64,000 nucleotides of DNA from Lachnospiraceae bacterium (GCA_009774175.1 VSNG01000010.1:1-64000); one strand, 5' to 3'. Counted from the first letter of the stretch, positions 25,570-34,183 are shown. Made by a program: numbers and translations. Notes: generated from the sequence alone by a model not told the origin.

Positions 25570-25612
25570 AGCGCCCGGAATGAGAAAGAGCTTATTTCGG
25601 GCGCTGTTTTTA
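25570..25612 (+). terminator. terminator after the PEGA lipoprotein
   Basis: AGCGCCCG (25570) pairs with CGGGCGCT (ending 25605), and GTTTTTAT follows. Confidence 0.9.
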
Positions 25613-25647
25613 TGATATATGTTTTTATGCGGGTTCGAGAGATTGAA

Positions 25648-25676
25648 TTGATAATTGTATATAATTAGCTTATACT
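25648..25676 (+). promoter_or_regulatory. promoter in front of the decayed MNT/HEPN pair
   Basis: TTGATA (25648-25653) and TATACT (25671-25676) are spaced by 17 bases. It lies 38 bases before the first ATG of the decayed toxin-antitoxin genes and looks intact although the genes are not. Confidence 0.6.
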
Positions 25677-25714
25677 TATAGTGATAAGAGAATTTGGAAA
25701 CAAAGGGGTGCCGT

Positions 25715-25803
25715 ATGCCGAAGGTAACACAGGAGTTAATAGAACAATATGCTGATGCTGTAAGAAAATTTATGACGAACATATAAAAGAGGTTATTTTA
25801 TAT
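25715..25803 (+). pseudogene. MNT-type nucleotidyltransferase antitoxin, N-terminal remnant
   Basis: The frame from ATG 25715 reads MPKVTQELIEQYADAVRK, then breaks through a one-base loss in an A-run. Restoring one base gives IYDEHIKEVILY, exactly where MNT nucleotidyltransferases continue with the GSYARG catalytic motif. The catalytic domain is gone: the sequence jumps directly to the start of the partner HEPN gene. It is therefore frameshifted and truncated by deletion. Confidence 0.8.
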
Positions 25804-25991
25804 GAAGCAGCCTGAAATCGGTGCACAAAATGACTTGATAGAGCATCGCTTTCGTGTTGCGCAGGAAGATTTGGTTACAGCACATCTGCTTTTATAAGCA
25901 ATATGTTGCTTCAAAAGAAGTTACGATGCAACAGGTAGAAACAGCTGAGCGGCTTTATAATCTGGCCAGAGATTATTATAATAGGATTTAA
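25802..25991 (+). pseudogene. HEPN toxin remnant, internally deleted
   Basis: ATG 25802 opens MKQPEIGAQNDLIEHRFRVA and continues QEDLVTAHLLL to TAA at 25895. This is the N terminus of a HEPN-domain toxin partner of MNT. A +1 frame then reads YVASKEVTMQQVETAERLYN, the C-terminal end of the same family, to TAA at 25989. The central part, including the RX4-6H active-site region, is missing. Both halves of the module are dead. mazG starts 12 bases later. Confidence 0.8.
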
Positions 25992-26003
25992 AAAGGAGAG
26001 CAT

Positions 26004-26708
26004 ATGTCTGAAAAAAAATACACCTACGAAGAATTTCTCGAAATTATAGCCGCTTTGCGAAGCGAAAACGGCTGCCCCTGGGATAAGGTACAGACACATG
26101 AGAGTTTAAAACCGTGTATGATGGAGGAAGCGGCGGAGCTGCTGGCCTCCATCCGTATTTTTGATAAGACCGGTAATCCCGAAAATATGATTGAGGAGCT
26201 GGGAGACGTTCTGTTACAGGTGGTCATGCATGCGCAGATTGCCTCAGAGGAAGGTCTTTTTACCATGGAGGATGTGGTAAACGAAGTCGCCCGTAAAATG
26301 GTGCGGCGCCATCCCCATGTTTTCGGCACAGGAAATGCGGATACGCCCGACGAGGTGCTCGTAAACTGGGAAGAGATTAAAAAGGAGGAGAAAAAGGATA
26401 AGGATTGGGTCGAGTCGCCTCTCAGGGAAATTCCCCGCGAGCTTCCGGCGCTGACAAGGGCGGTTAAGGTTCTGAAAAAGATTGATAAACATTACGATAA
26501 AGGAAACACATACGAGCAGGATGTGGAAGCTGTATGCAGGCTTGCAGAGAGTCTGCGTGACTGCGAGCCCGAAAAGGAGAATGAGAAGCTGCAGGCGGTT
26601 CTTTCCGAGCTTCTTTTGCATGTCAGCGATGTGGCAAGGATCGCGAAAATCCCGCAGGAGCAGATTTTGACGGATAAAATAGATGATTTAATTGATAAAT
26701 ATGAATAA
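26004..26708 (+). CDS. mazG: nucleoside triphosphate pyrophosphohydrolase MazG
   Basis: This 234-residue protein hydrolyses (d)NTPs to monophosphates and PPi, limiting non-canonical nucleotides. The N-terminal MazG domain has CPWDKVQTHESLKPCMMEEAAELL (about 22-45, with the EExxE metal cluster) and EELGDVLLQVVMHAQIA (about 61-78). A weaker second half follows. The ribosome binding site AAAAAGGAGAG is strong. It precedes hup as in the conserved Clostridial order mazG-hup-yabO. Confidence 0.94.
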   Translation: MSEKKYTYEEFLEIIAALRSENGCPWDKVQTHESLKPCMMEEAAELLASIRIFDKTGNPENMIEELGDVLLQVVMHAQIASEEGLFTMEDVVNEVARKMVRRHPHVFGTGNADTPDEVLVNWEEIKKEEKKDKDWVESPLREIPRELPALTRAVKVLKKIDKHYDKGNTYEQDVEAVCRLAESLRDCEPEKENEKLQAVLSELLLHVSDVARIAKIPQEQILTDKIDDLIDKYE

Positions 26709-26780
26709 GTTTTCTGACAATAGGGCAGAATTCTTTAGTGAAGTAATTTACATAACGAAAAAAAATTTGGGAAACCCGAA

Positions 26781-26806
26781 AAATGCCGTAAAAAAGGCAT
26801 TTTTTT
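26781..26806 (+). terminator. terminator after mazG
   Basis: AAATGCC and GGCATTT form a seven-pair stem around GTAAAAAA and are followed by TTTT. The hup promoter starts two bases later. Confidence 0.85.
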
Positions 26807-26807
26807 C

Positions 26808-26836
26808 TTGACAAGCTACGATAAAACGGATATAAA
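26808..26836 (+). promoter_or_regulatory. strong sigma-A promoter for hup
   Basis: A perfect TTGACA (26808-26813), a 17-base spacer and TATAAA (26831-26836) lie 70 bases before the hup start. This fits the high expression expected for HU. Confidence 0.92.
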
Positions 26837-26905
26837 TATGTATAGACGGTTTCTGAGGAAGCTTCTAGATAATATGAAAACTCATTTAAGAGGAGGAGTT
26901 TAAAA

Positions 26906-27181
26906 ATGAACAAAACAGAGTTAGTTGCAGCAATGGCTGATCAGGCAGGATTATCCAAGAAAGATGCAGAGAAGGCTTTAAAGGCATTCACAGACGTGGT
27001 TGCTGACGAGTTGAAGAAAGACGGTAAGGTACAGTTGGTTGGTTTCGGTACCTTTGAAGTTTCCAAGAGAGCAGCAAGAGAGGGCAGAAATCCTCAGAGC
27101 GGCGCTGTTATGAAGATTGCGGCTTCCAGGGCTCCCAAGTTTAAGGCTGGTAAGGCTTTAAAGGACATGCTCAACGCATAA
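26906..27181 (+). CDS. hup: DNA-binding protein HU
   Basis: This 91-residue nucleoid protein has the standard HU layout: MNKTELVAAMADQAGLSKKDAE helices, then VGFGTFEVSKRAAREGRNPQSG (the DNA-bending arm, about 46-67) and FKAGKALKDML. It bends and compacts DNA. The ribosome binding site AGAGGAGGAG, a near-consensus promoter and a terminator downstream make it a stand-alone, highly expressed unit. Confidence 0.98.
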   Translation: MNKTELVAAMADQAGLSKKDAEKALKAFTDVVADELKKDGKVQLVGFGTFEVSKRAAREGRNPQSGAVMKIAASRAPKFKAGKALKDMLNA

Positions 27182-27203
27182 TCATATTTTTTAGAGAGAC
27201 GAG

Positions 27204-27231
27204 GCCTGTATGCACTGCATGCAGGCTTTTT
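27204..27231 (+). terminator. terminator after hup
   Basis: GCCTGTATGC and GCATGCAGGC form a ten-pair stem around ACT and are followed by TTTTTC. Confidence 0.93.
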
Positions 27232-27332
27232 CTGTGTATAAGCAGAGTCAGAAGCCGGATGAAGAAACCGCCATGCTGGAATGAGCGGGAGATTCGGAAA
27301 GCGAATAAAGCAGACAAAAAGAGAGGGAAATC

Positions 27333-27575
27333 ATGAGACTGGATAAATATTTAAAGGTATCAAGACTGATTAAGCGCCGCACGGTGGCGAACGAGGCCTG
27401 CGATGCGGGCAGGGTGCTTATCAATGACAGGCCGGCAAAGGCTTCTGCCAATGTAAAGGCAGGGGATGTGATTACGATACAGTTTGGCAATAAGGAGGTA
27501 AAAGTGGAGGTACTTGACGTACAGGAGACTGTGCGCAAGGAGGAGGCAAAAGAGCTGTTCCGTTATCTTTCCTGA
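27333..27575 (+). CDS. rqcP: S4-domain RNA-binding protein RqcP (YabO)
   Basis: This 80-residue protein is essentially one S4 RNA-binding domain (MRLDKYLKVSRLIKRRTVANEACDAGRV then NDRPAKASANVKAGDVI). In Firmicutes this gene, yabO, lies between hup/mazG and yabP and acts with RqcH in ribosome quality control, assisting Ala-tailing of stalled chains on 50S subunits. The ribosome binding site AGAGAGGGAAATC precedes it. It heads the sporulation/division gene set. Confidence 0.93.
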   Translation: MRLDKYLKVSRLIKRRTVANEACDAGRVLINDRPAKASANVKAGDVITIQFGNKEVKVEVLDVQETVRKEEAKELFRYLS

Positions 27576-27656
27576 GAAACGGGGAAGGCATATTTTTTCA
27601 GAATCTGGCATACATTGAATTATGGTATGGGAGGATTTCGCTGTAGGAGGGCGTGT

Positions 27657-27947
27657 ATGGAAGATCTGAATAATAGCGGCAAAAGACCGCATAAGCTGAT
27701 GCTTACGGGCAGAAAAATATGTGCCCTGACCGGCGTAAACGATGTGCTTTCCTTTGATGTAAATGAGATTTTACTGGAGACAGAACAGGGCATGTTGATG
27801 ATACGCGGCGGCGAACTGCATGTCAGCAGACTATCGCTGGATAAGGGTGAGGTGGATATTGACGGGCGGATTGACAGCTTTACCTACTCGGAAAATGCGG
27901 GATATGGAGCGAAGGGCGAATCCTTATTGGCAAGATTGTTTAAGTGA
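27657..27947 (+). CDS. yabP: sporulation protein YabP
   Basis: This 96-residue YabP-family protein includes HKLMLTGRKICALTGVNDVLSFD and EILLETEQGMLMIRG. In Bacillus it is made in sporulation under mother-cell control and is needed for spore formation. The frame extends back to 27615, but TAGGAGGGCGTGT directly before the ATG at 27657 decides the start. yabQ follows 22 bases later. Confidence 0.95.
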   Translation: MEDLNNSGKRPHKLMLTGRKICALTGVNDVLSFDVNEILLETEQGMLMIRGGELHVSRLSLDKGEVDIDGRIDSFTYSENAGYGAKGESLLARLFK

Positions 27948-27969
27948 CGAATCGGGAGATGGGTAAAAT

Positions 27970-28458
27970 ATGAGCCGTGAGATCGTGCAGGAGCTTACTT
28001 TTTTTACGCATTCTGTCCTTATGGGGTTGGTTATTACCTTTGTATATGATTGGATTCGAGTGCTTCGCAGACTTTTTAGACACGGGACGGTATTGATGTC
28101 CGTGGAGGACCTGCTTTTCTGGCTTATCTGCGGGATTGGCGTATTTTATATGCTTTACAGGGAAAATAACGGTACGCTGCGCTGGTTTGCCGTGCTGGGC
28201 GCCGCCATTGGTATGTTTCTATATAAAATGATTGTCCGGGATACGCTTGTAAATGTTATGTCAACGTGCCTACACAAGATGATGTGGTTTGTTTTTCGCG
28301 TACTACAAATACTGCTAAAACCCTTGAAACGCCTTATTTATGCGGGGAAAACGTTTGTTCTGTATACGGGAAATAAATTGAAAAAGTGTAAAAATTTTAT
28401 TAAAAAACGGTTGACGGTTTTCATAAAAACCATTAGAATGGTTTTATGTAAACGCTAA
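27970..28458 (+). CDS. yabQ: spore cortex protein YabQ
   Basis: This 162-residue membrane protein has about four helices (LTFFTHSVLMGLVITFVYDW; LLFWLICGIGVFYMLY; WFAVLGAAIGMFLYKMIV) and a very basic tail of Lys/Arg. It matches YabQ, which in Bacillus is required for cortex formation and sits in the outer forespore membrane. It follows yabP closely. The tail contains a hairpin-prone stretch (CATAAAAACCATT / AATGGTTTTATG) near 28421-28449. Confidence 0.93.
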   Translation: MSREIVQELTFFTHSVLMGLVITFVYDWIRVLRRLFRHGTVLMSVEDLLFWLICGIGVFYMLYRENNGTLRWFAVLGAAIGMFLYKMIVRDTLVNVMSTCLHKMMWFVFRVLQILLKPLKRLIYAGKTFVLYTGNKLKKCKNFIKKRLTVFIKTIRMVLCKR

Positions 28459-28486
28459 TGGCGCGGAGAGAGGAAATGTTTAGGGC

Positions 28487-28792
28487 ATGGCAAGAAAAGC
28501 AGCATATCGTAAAAGACGTCAGAACAGGCTGGCCATGCTTTTAGTTACCACCGTGGTATTGATGATGATGCTCGTGGTTACATTTAAGAGTGTGGAACTA
28601 CGGGAGAAACGTCAGTTTTATATGGACAGAGAAGCGGCGCTTCTCAAAGAAATTGAGGCGGAGGAAATAAGATCCGCTGAAATAGAGGAGTACGGAAAGT
28701 ATACGCAGACCAAGAAATTCGTGGAGGAAGTCGCGAAAGAAAAGCTGGGTCTGGTATATGAGGGAGAGATTATTTTCAAGGATGAAAAATAA
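28487..28792 (+). CDS. divIC: septum formation initiator DivIC/FtsB family
   Basis: This 101-residue single-pass protein has a basic cytoplasmic start (MARKAAYRKRRQNR), one membrane helix (LAMLLVTTVVLMMMLVVTF, about 15-33), then a coiled coil (about 40-75) and FVEEVAKEKLGLVYEGEIIF, the DivIC/FtsB end. It links late cell-division proteins (FtsL, DivIB) at the septum. Its place after yabQ and before spoIIE is the conserved order. A terminator starts at its stop codon. Confidence 0.94.
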   Translation: MARKAAYRKRRQNRLAMLLVTTVVLMMMLVVTFKSVELREKRQFYMDREAALLKEIEAEEIRSAEIEEYGKYTQTKKFVEEVAKEKLGLVYEGEIIFKDEK

Positions 28793-28827
28793 GCAGATTT
28801 TAGTTGCGGCTGAGATCTGCTTTTCTT
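28792..28827 (+). terminator. terminator after divIC
   Basis: AGCAGAT (from 28792) pairs with ATCTGCT (to 28821), then TTTCTT follows. It separates the yab/divIC group from the phosphatase gene. Confidence 0.8.
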
Positions 28828-28956
28828 GCGTCAACAGGAAACGGGTATTTGACCCGGTCGGGCGGGATATGTGAAAATAAGAAGCTGCCAGTCATAATTT
28901 ACATAACACTTTCATATATATGTACAGACGGCATTGACATATGGAGGCGGTATGCG

Positions 28957-30195
28957 ATGAAAAGACAGACAGTGCGAAAAGAAGACGATAAAATAGAAAT
29001 TATACCGGAATATGGCAGACAAAAGCTTTTGAATTATGCGGAGTCATTTCGGGATCTGGCGGATCTTTTAGAAGATGGACAAGCCTGCCAGGCGTTGGAC
29101 GGGCCAGTCAGGGAGGAGCCGGATGACAGGCAGGAATACCTGATAAAGAGACGGATGCAGGAAAGCCGGAATCTTTTGGCGGATCATATGAAGGAAATGG
29201 CGCATATTCTGGCGACAGTTGCAAAAGAGACATGCAGGTGCCGGCCCATGGGTGAGAGACGTTACAGACAGATGGCGGCGCTGCTTAAGGAGTCAGGCGT
29301 TTTGCTCAAAGAGTTTCTCGAATTGGAACATGAAGACGGGCACCGGGAAATCAGTCTTGTTATGCGCCAGACAAGCGCAAAGCGCGTCCGATTCGGAGAA
29401 ATGGAATATATATCTACGGAGGATCTGGCCGATTATATATCTGTGGCTATGAACCGAAGGCTGTGCGCGGCGAAGAATACGCCGACGTATCTTGCAGGGG
29501 AGTATAATACTTACTATTTTCTGGAAGAACCGCCCTATCATCTTCTGACGGGTTTTGCCAAGGCTGTGAAAGAGACGGAGAAGGTGTCGGGAGACAGCTA
29601 TTCATTTTATGAGGCGGATACTGGAAGACTTCTGGTACTGTTGTCGGATGGAGTAGGTTCGGGAGAGAATGCCTGTCTTGAATCGGGTCGGGTAATTGAA
29701 ATGATGGAGCGGCTTTTGGAGGCGGGTTTTTCAAAGGAACCGGCAGTGCAGATGGTAAACGGAATCATGGCGGCAGTAGGACAGGAGTCGGCCATGTCCA
29801 CGCTGGATGTCTGTGATATAGATCTCTATACGGGGAACTGTGAGTTTGTGAAAGTTGGGGCCGCCTGTACCTATATTAAAAGAGGCCGGCTGGTGGACAG
29901 GCTGTCGGCGAGAAATCTGCCGCTCGGCGTTTTCTGGGAGATGTCACCGGAGATACATACCAGAACGCTGCAAAGCGGAGACTATGTGATTATGCTGTCA
30001 GACGGCGTTCTGGAAGCATTATCGGAAGGCATTGGCGAAGAGGCGTTTCCTGAGATAATCGGAAAAATGGAATACAGCAATCCCAATGAGATCGCAAATC
30101 AGATTCTTGCTTACGCTATCGGGCAGAGCAGAGGGCGGATTCGGGATGATATGACGGTGCTTGTAACGGGGATATGGGATCAGAGCGCATTGTAA
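28957..30195 (+). CDS. spoIIE: SpoIIE-type PP2C serine phosphatase without the membrane region
   Basis: This 412-residue protein has an N-terminal helical regulatory segment (about 1-190). A PP2C-type phosphatase domain follows, with LLVLLSDGVGSGENA (about 223-237), a catalytic region STLDVCDIDLYTG, and VIMLSDGVLEAL (about 345-356). It lies where spoIIE sits in the conserved order (divIC-spoIIE-tilS-hpt-ftsH) and should dephosphorylate SpoIIAA to release sigma-F. Unlike Bacillus SpoIIE (over 800 residues, about ten membrane helices) it has no membrane segments. The frame is open from 28804, but the ATG at 28957 with GGAGG is the likely start, and no hydrophobic stretch of SpoIIE size precedes it. 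Confidence 0.87.
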   Translation: MKRQTVRKEDDKIEIIPEYGRQKLLNYAESFRDLADLLEDGQACQALDGPVREEPDDRQEYLIKRRMQESRNLLADHMKEMAHILATVAKETCRCRPMGERRYRQMAALLKESGVLLKEFLELEHEDGHREISLVMRQTSAKRVRFGEMEYISTEDLADYISVAMNRRLCAAKNTPTYLAGEYNTYYFLEEPPYHLLTGFAKAVKETEKVSGDSYSFYEADTGRLLVLLSDGVGSGENACLESGRVIEMMERLLEAGFSKEPAVQMVNGIMAAVGQESAMSTLDVCDIDLYTGNCEFVKVGAACTYIKRGRLVDRLSARNLPLGVFWEMSPEIHTRTLQSGDYVIMLSDGVLEALSEGIGEEAFPEIIGKMEYSNPNEIANQILAYAIGQSRGRIRDDMTVLVTGIWDQSAL

Positions 30196-30223
30196 CAGAG
30201 ACTGACAGGCAGGCAGACGAAGG

Positions 30224-31759
30224 ATGAAGGACAACCTATATGAAAAAGTAAAAAAATATATTGCCGCCCATGGAATGATTCAGGCGGGAGACTGCATTGT
30301 AGCCGGAATTTCCGGCGGTGCGGATTCTGTCTGCATGCTCCGGCTGCTTGCACGGATGCAGAAGGAAATTCCGTTTCGGCTGGCGGTAGTGCATGTGAAT
30401 CATGGCCTTCGTGCGGAGGCAAAAGAAGACGCCGCTTTTGTGGAGGAGCTTTGCAGGCGGTGGGAGATTCCTTTTTTTTTGCGGGAAGTGGATATGCCGG
30501 GTTATGCGCGGGAGCATAAGATGTCGGAAGAAGAGGCGGGAAGGAACTTGCGGTATCAGGCTTTTGCGCAGATTCTCCGGGAAATAAAAGAAGGAGCGCC
30601 GGGCAAAATTGCAGTGGCGCACAATGCGGACGACCGGGCTGAAACAATGCTGTTCCATATGTTTCGCGGAAGCGGGTTAAGAGGGCTTGGTTCTATCCGT
30701 CCGGTCAGGGAGGCGGTGATCCGGCCGCTTTTGTGTGTAAACCGCGGGCAGATAGAGGCGTATCTGAGCAGGGAAGGGCTTACCTGGCGGGAAGACAGAA
30801 CTAACGGAGAAGACGCATACGCCAGAAATCGGATCCGGCATCATATTTTATCCTATGCACAGCAGGAAATCTGTCAGAAGTCTGTGTCTCATATGGGAGA
30901 GCTGGCGGATATTCTGGCGGAGACGGAAGATTATCTGGAGCGGGAAACGGAGAGGTTCTACGACAGATATGTAACGGAAGAGCTTATCGGGCCTGAAAAC
31001 CGGGAAGAAGGCATGGCCGGGGAAATAAAAATAGAGCTTGCAGGGCTTTCAGAAGAAGATATGGTCATGAAAAAGAGGGTGCTTTTTCGCGCGCTGGAAA
31101 AAATAACGCCCTGCCGGAAAGACATTACCGCGCGCCATATACAGGCGCTTCTTTCCCTTATGGATAAGGATGGGAGTAAGGAGCTTTCTCTTCCTTATGG
31201 AATCAGGGCCGGCAAGGAGTATGACCTGTTGTTTTTAAAAAGGCCTTCTGCCAGGGAGCTGCCGGAAAATATTCTGCCGGAGCTATCGGTAAATCAGGAA
31301 AGGCTTACGCCCGGTGTGCCGCTTACGATTGCCGTTCCCAATACAGGCAGTTTTATCTTTACGCTGTGGGAAGCGGATTTTTTGCCGCCGCCGGCTCTTT
31401 TATACAGGAAGGAGCAAAATAATCAAGAAAATAGATATACGAAATGGTTTGATTATGATAAAATAACTACGTCTTTACTCCTGCGGACAAGGAAAGCGGG
31501 AGATTATTTTACCATAGACGAGGCGCTGCATACCCAGTCTGTAAAACAGTATATGATTGACAGGAAAATACCAAAGGCCAGAAGGGGCGGCATGTATCTG
31601 CTGGCTGACGGCGCGCACATTTTATGGGCGCCGGGGTATCGTACAAGCAGACTATATGAAGCGGGAAAAAACACGAGACGTATTCTGGAGGTGCGTCTGA
31701 TAGGAGGAAACGATGGCAGAACGAATAGAAGTGTTGTTGACGGAACAGGACGTCGATAA
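30224..31759 (+). CDS. tilS: tRNA(Ile)-lysidine synthetase
   Basis: This 511-residue PP-loop ATPase attaches lysine to C34 of the minor tRNA-Ile, changing AUG to AUA decoding. The ATP-binding motif SGGADS is at residues 30-35; HNADDRAETMLF and RNRIRHHIL follow. The C-terminal TilS domain includes SVKQYMIDRKIPKARRGGMYLL. Its end overlaps hpt by 47 bases out of frame. The gene order tilS-hpt-ftsH is typical. Confidence 0.95.
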   Translation: MKDNLYEKVKKYIAAHGMIQAGDCIVAGISGGADSVCMLRLLARMQKEIPFRLAVVHVNHGLRAEAKEDAAFVEELCRRWEIPFFLREVDMPGYAREHKMSEEEAGRNLRYQAFAQILREIKEGAPGKIAVAHNADDRAETMLFHMFRGSGLRGLGSIRPVREAVIRPLLCVNRGQIEAYLSREGLTWREDRTNGEDAYARNRIRHHILSYAQQEICQKSVSHMGELADILAETEDYLERETERFYDRYVTEELIGPENREEGMAGEIKIELAGLSEEDMVMKKRVLFRALEKITPCRKDITARHIQALLSLMDKDGSKELSLPYGIRAGKEYDLLFLKRPSARELPENILPELSVNQERLTPGVPLTIAVPNTGSFIFTLWEADFLPPPALLYRKEQNNQENRYTKWFDYDKITTSLLLRTRKAGDYFTIDEALHTQSVKQYMIDRKIPKARRGGMYLLADGAHILWAPGYRTSRLYEAGKNTRRILEVRLIGGNDGRTNRSVVDGTGRR

Positions 31760-32237
31760 GCGGATTCAGGAAATCGGAGATCAGATTTCCAGAGATTATG
31801 CCGGGAAAAATGTACATCTGGTTTGCGTTTTAAAGGGAGGCAGCTTTTTTATGTGCGAGCTGGCCAAGCGGATTACGGTTCCGGTATCCATCGACTTTAT
31901 GTCTGTTTCCAGCTACGGCGGGAATACAAAATCCAGCGGCGTGGTCAGGATCGTAAAGGATCTGGATGAGCCGCTTGCGGGGAAGCATGTGATTGTAATT
32001 GAGGATATTGTGGATTCCGGACGGACGCTCAGTTATCTTTTGGATATGCTGGGGAGCAGAGGGCCCGAGGATGTGAGGCTCTGCACGCTTCTGGATAAGC
32101 CGGAACGGCGGGTAGTGGACGTAAAGGTAGATTATACGGGTTTTGAAATTCCGGACGAGTTTGTGGTGGGGTACGGGTTGGATTATGATCAGAAATACCG
32201 TAATCTGCCTTATATTGGAGTTGTAAAATTTGACTGA
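31713..32237 (+). CDS. hpt: hypoxanthine phosphoribosyltransferase
   Basis: This 174-residue purine-salvage enzyme makes IMP and GMP from hypoxanthine/guanine and PRPP. The PRPP motif VIVIEDIVDSGRTLSYLL is present (about 91-108). VLKGGSFFMCELAKRI and FVVGYGLDYDQKYRNLPYIG complete the fold. The ATG with GATAGGAGGAAACG lies inside the tilS tail, so translation is probably coupled. Confidence 0.97.
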   Translation: MAERIEVLLTEQDVDKRIQEIGDQISRDYAGKNVHLVCVLKGGSFFMCELAKRITVPVSIDFMSVSSYGGNTKSSGVVRIVKDLDEPLAGKHVIVIEDIVDSGRTLSYLLDMLGSRGPEDVRLCTLLDKPERRVVDVKVDYTGFEIPDEFVVGYGLDYDQKYRNLPYIGVVKFD

Positions 32238-32265
32238 TATATCAGAGTAAGAATAGAGGATTTTC

Positions 32266-34113
32266 ATGAACAAGAGTGGTAGAAGCATTTATCTGTATTT
32301 TGTAATTATTATCTGTCTGCTGTTATTTACGGTCTGGGTGGGAACGCTGCGCGTGCCGGGCAGCGGATATACCAGAGGCGAATTTGAAAGGCAGATGGAA
32401 AATAATGAAGTTGCGGTTGTGACGGTCTGTCCGAATAAGGATACGCCCACGGGCTCTCTTGAGGTAGTTCTCAAAAACGGAGAAGAACGGGTTCTTTATG
32501 TGACGGACGTGAGTGAAATGGAGGCCGTAGTCAGAGGGTACGGTATAGACTGCAAGGTGGAGAGTGTGCCGGAGGAAAGCTGGTTTTTAAACAGCGTCCT
32601 GCCGATTCTGATCGTGGTTGTGGTCTGTGTCTTCTTTTTTGTAATGATGAACTCCCAAAATTCCGGCGGTGGCGGGAAAATGATGAATTTCGGAAAGAGC
32701 CGCGCGAGACTTACCATGGGCGGTGAAAATAAAATTACGCTGGAAGAGGTGGCCGGTTTAAAGGAAGAGAAGGAAGAGCTGCAGGAGATTGTGGAATTTT
32801 TAAAGGAGCCGGGGAAGTTTACCAAGGTAGGCGCAAGGATTCCCAAGGGCGTTCTTTTGGAAGGCGCTCCCGGAACAGGTAAAACGCTTCTTGCCAAAGC
32901 CATTGCGGGAGAGGCGAACGTGCCGTTTTTCAGCATTTCGGGTTCTGATTTTGTGGAAATGTTTGTGGGCGTGGGCGCGTCCCGTGTGCGCGATATGTTT
33001 GCGGAGGCGAAGCGCCATGCACCCTGTATTATTTTTATAGACGAGATTGATGCGGTAGCCAGACGCCGCGGCACCGGTATGGGCGGCGGCCACGATGAGA
33101 GAGAGCAGACATTGAATCAGCTCCTTGTGGAGATGGACGGTTTTGGCGTCAACGAAGGCATTATTGTGATGGCTGCCACGAACCGGGTGGATATCCTTGA
33201 TCCCGCTATTTTGCGTCCGGGACGTTTTGACAGAAAGATTACGGTAGTTTCTCCCGACGTACGGGGCAGGGAAGATATTTTAAAGGTACATGCCAAAAAT
33301 AAACCTCTTGGCGACGATGTAAATTTACAGCAGATCGCTCAGACTACGGCGGGCTTTACGGGCGCAGACCTGGAAAATCTGTTGAACGAGGCGGCCATAA
33401 ACGCGGCCATGGACAAGCGCGCTTTTGTGCGTCAGGATGATATCAAAAAGGCGTTTATCAAGGTGGGAATCGGTGCGGAGAAGAAGAGCCGCATTATTTC
33501 GGAAAAAGAAAAGAAAATTACGGCGTATCACGAAGCGGGGCATGCGATTCTCTTCCATGTGCTGCCTGATGTAGGGCCGGTTTATACTGTTTCCATTATC
33601 CCCACGGGACTTGGGGCGGCGGGCTACACCATGCCTCTTCCCGAGAAGGACGAGATGTTCCTCACAAAGGGCAAGATGATAGAAGATATCATGGTATCTT
33701 TGGGAGGCCGTATCGCTGAAGAGATTATTTTTGACGATATTACAACAGGCGCCTCCAGCGATATTAAGAAAGCAACCAATGTGGCCCGAAGGATGGTGAC
33801 CAGATACGGCATGTCCGATAACATCGGCGTAATTAATTATGACGATGATGATGACGAGGTGTTTATCGGAAGGGACCTGGCCCATGCAAAGAACCACAGC
33901 GAGCTGGTTTCCGGGGAAATCGACCGGGAGGTCAAGACCATTATCGACGACTGCTATCAGAAGGCGAAGGATATCATCATGGAGCACGAGGATGTGCTTC
34001 ACAAGTGCGCAAAACTCCTTCTGGAGAAGGAGAAGATCAACCGCGCGGAGTTCGAGTCGCTTTTTGATACTTATTATCCCCAGCCGGAAGAACCGGGCAG
34101 CGGAATTGATTAA
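32266..34113 (+). CDS. ftsH: ATP-dependent zinc metalloprotease FtsH
   Basis: This 615-residue membrane AAA+ protease degrades misassembled membrane proteins and regulatory factors. Two membrane helices (about 7-26 and 107-126) flank an extracytoplasmic domain. The AAA module has GAPGTGKT (about 199-206) and IIFIDEIDAVA (Walker B, about 256-266). The zinc protease motif is HEAGH (about 425-429). It follows hpt by 28 bases, and the end of its transcript is marked by hairpins in the 340-base gap after it. Confidence 0.97.
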   Translation: MNKSGRSIYLYFVIIICLLLFTVWVGTLRVPGSGYTRGEFERQMENNEVAVVTVCPNKDTPTGSLEVVLKNGEERVLYVTDVSEMEAVVRGYGIDCKVESVPEESWFLNSVLPILIVVVVCVFFFVMMNSQNSGGGGKMMNFGKSRARLTMGGENKITLEEVAGLKEEKEELQEIVEFLKEPGKFTKVGARIPKGVLLEGAPGTGKTLLAKAIAGEANVPFFSISGSDFVEMFVGVGASRVRDMFAEAKRHAPCIIFIDEIDAVARRRGTGMGGGHDEREQTLNQLLVEMDGFGVNEGIIVMAATNRVDILDPAILRPGRFDRKITVVSPDVRGREDILKVHAKNKPLGDDVNLQQIAQTTAGFTGADLENLLNEAAINAAMDKRAFVRQDDIKKAFIKVGIGAEKKSRIISEKEKKITAYHEAGHAILFHVLPDVGPVYTVSIIPTGLGAAGYTMPLPEKDEMFLTKGKMIEDIMVSLGGRIAEEIIFDDITTGASSDIKKATNVARRMVTRYGMSDNIGVINYDDDDDEVFIGRDLAHAKNHSELVSGEIDREVKTIIDDCYQKAKDIIMEHEDVLHKCAKLLLEKEKINRAEFESLFDTYYPQPEEPGSGID

Positions 34114-34183
34114 TTGTTGAAAGTGCACAAAAACAGGTACACAAAATTGTAATATTTGTGAATCCTTGGTATTGTAGACAACA

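Noticed and set aside
31713..31759. The 47-base overlap between tilS and hpt as a possible frameshift or error
   Set aside because: Both proteins have normal family ends and starts, and hpt has a good ribosome binding site; such overlaps occur in operons.
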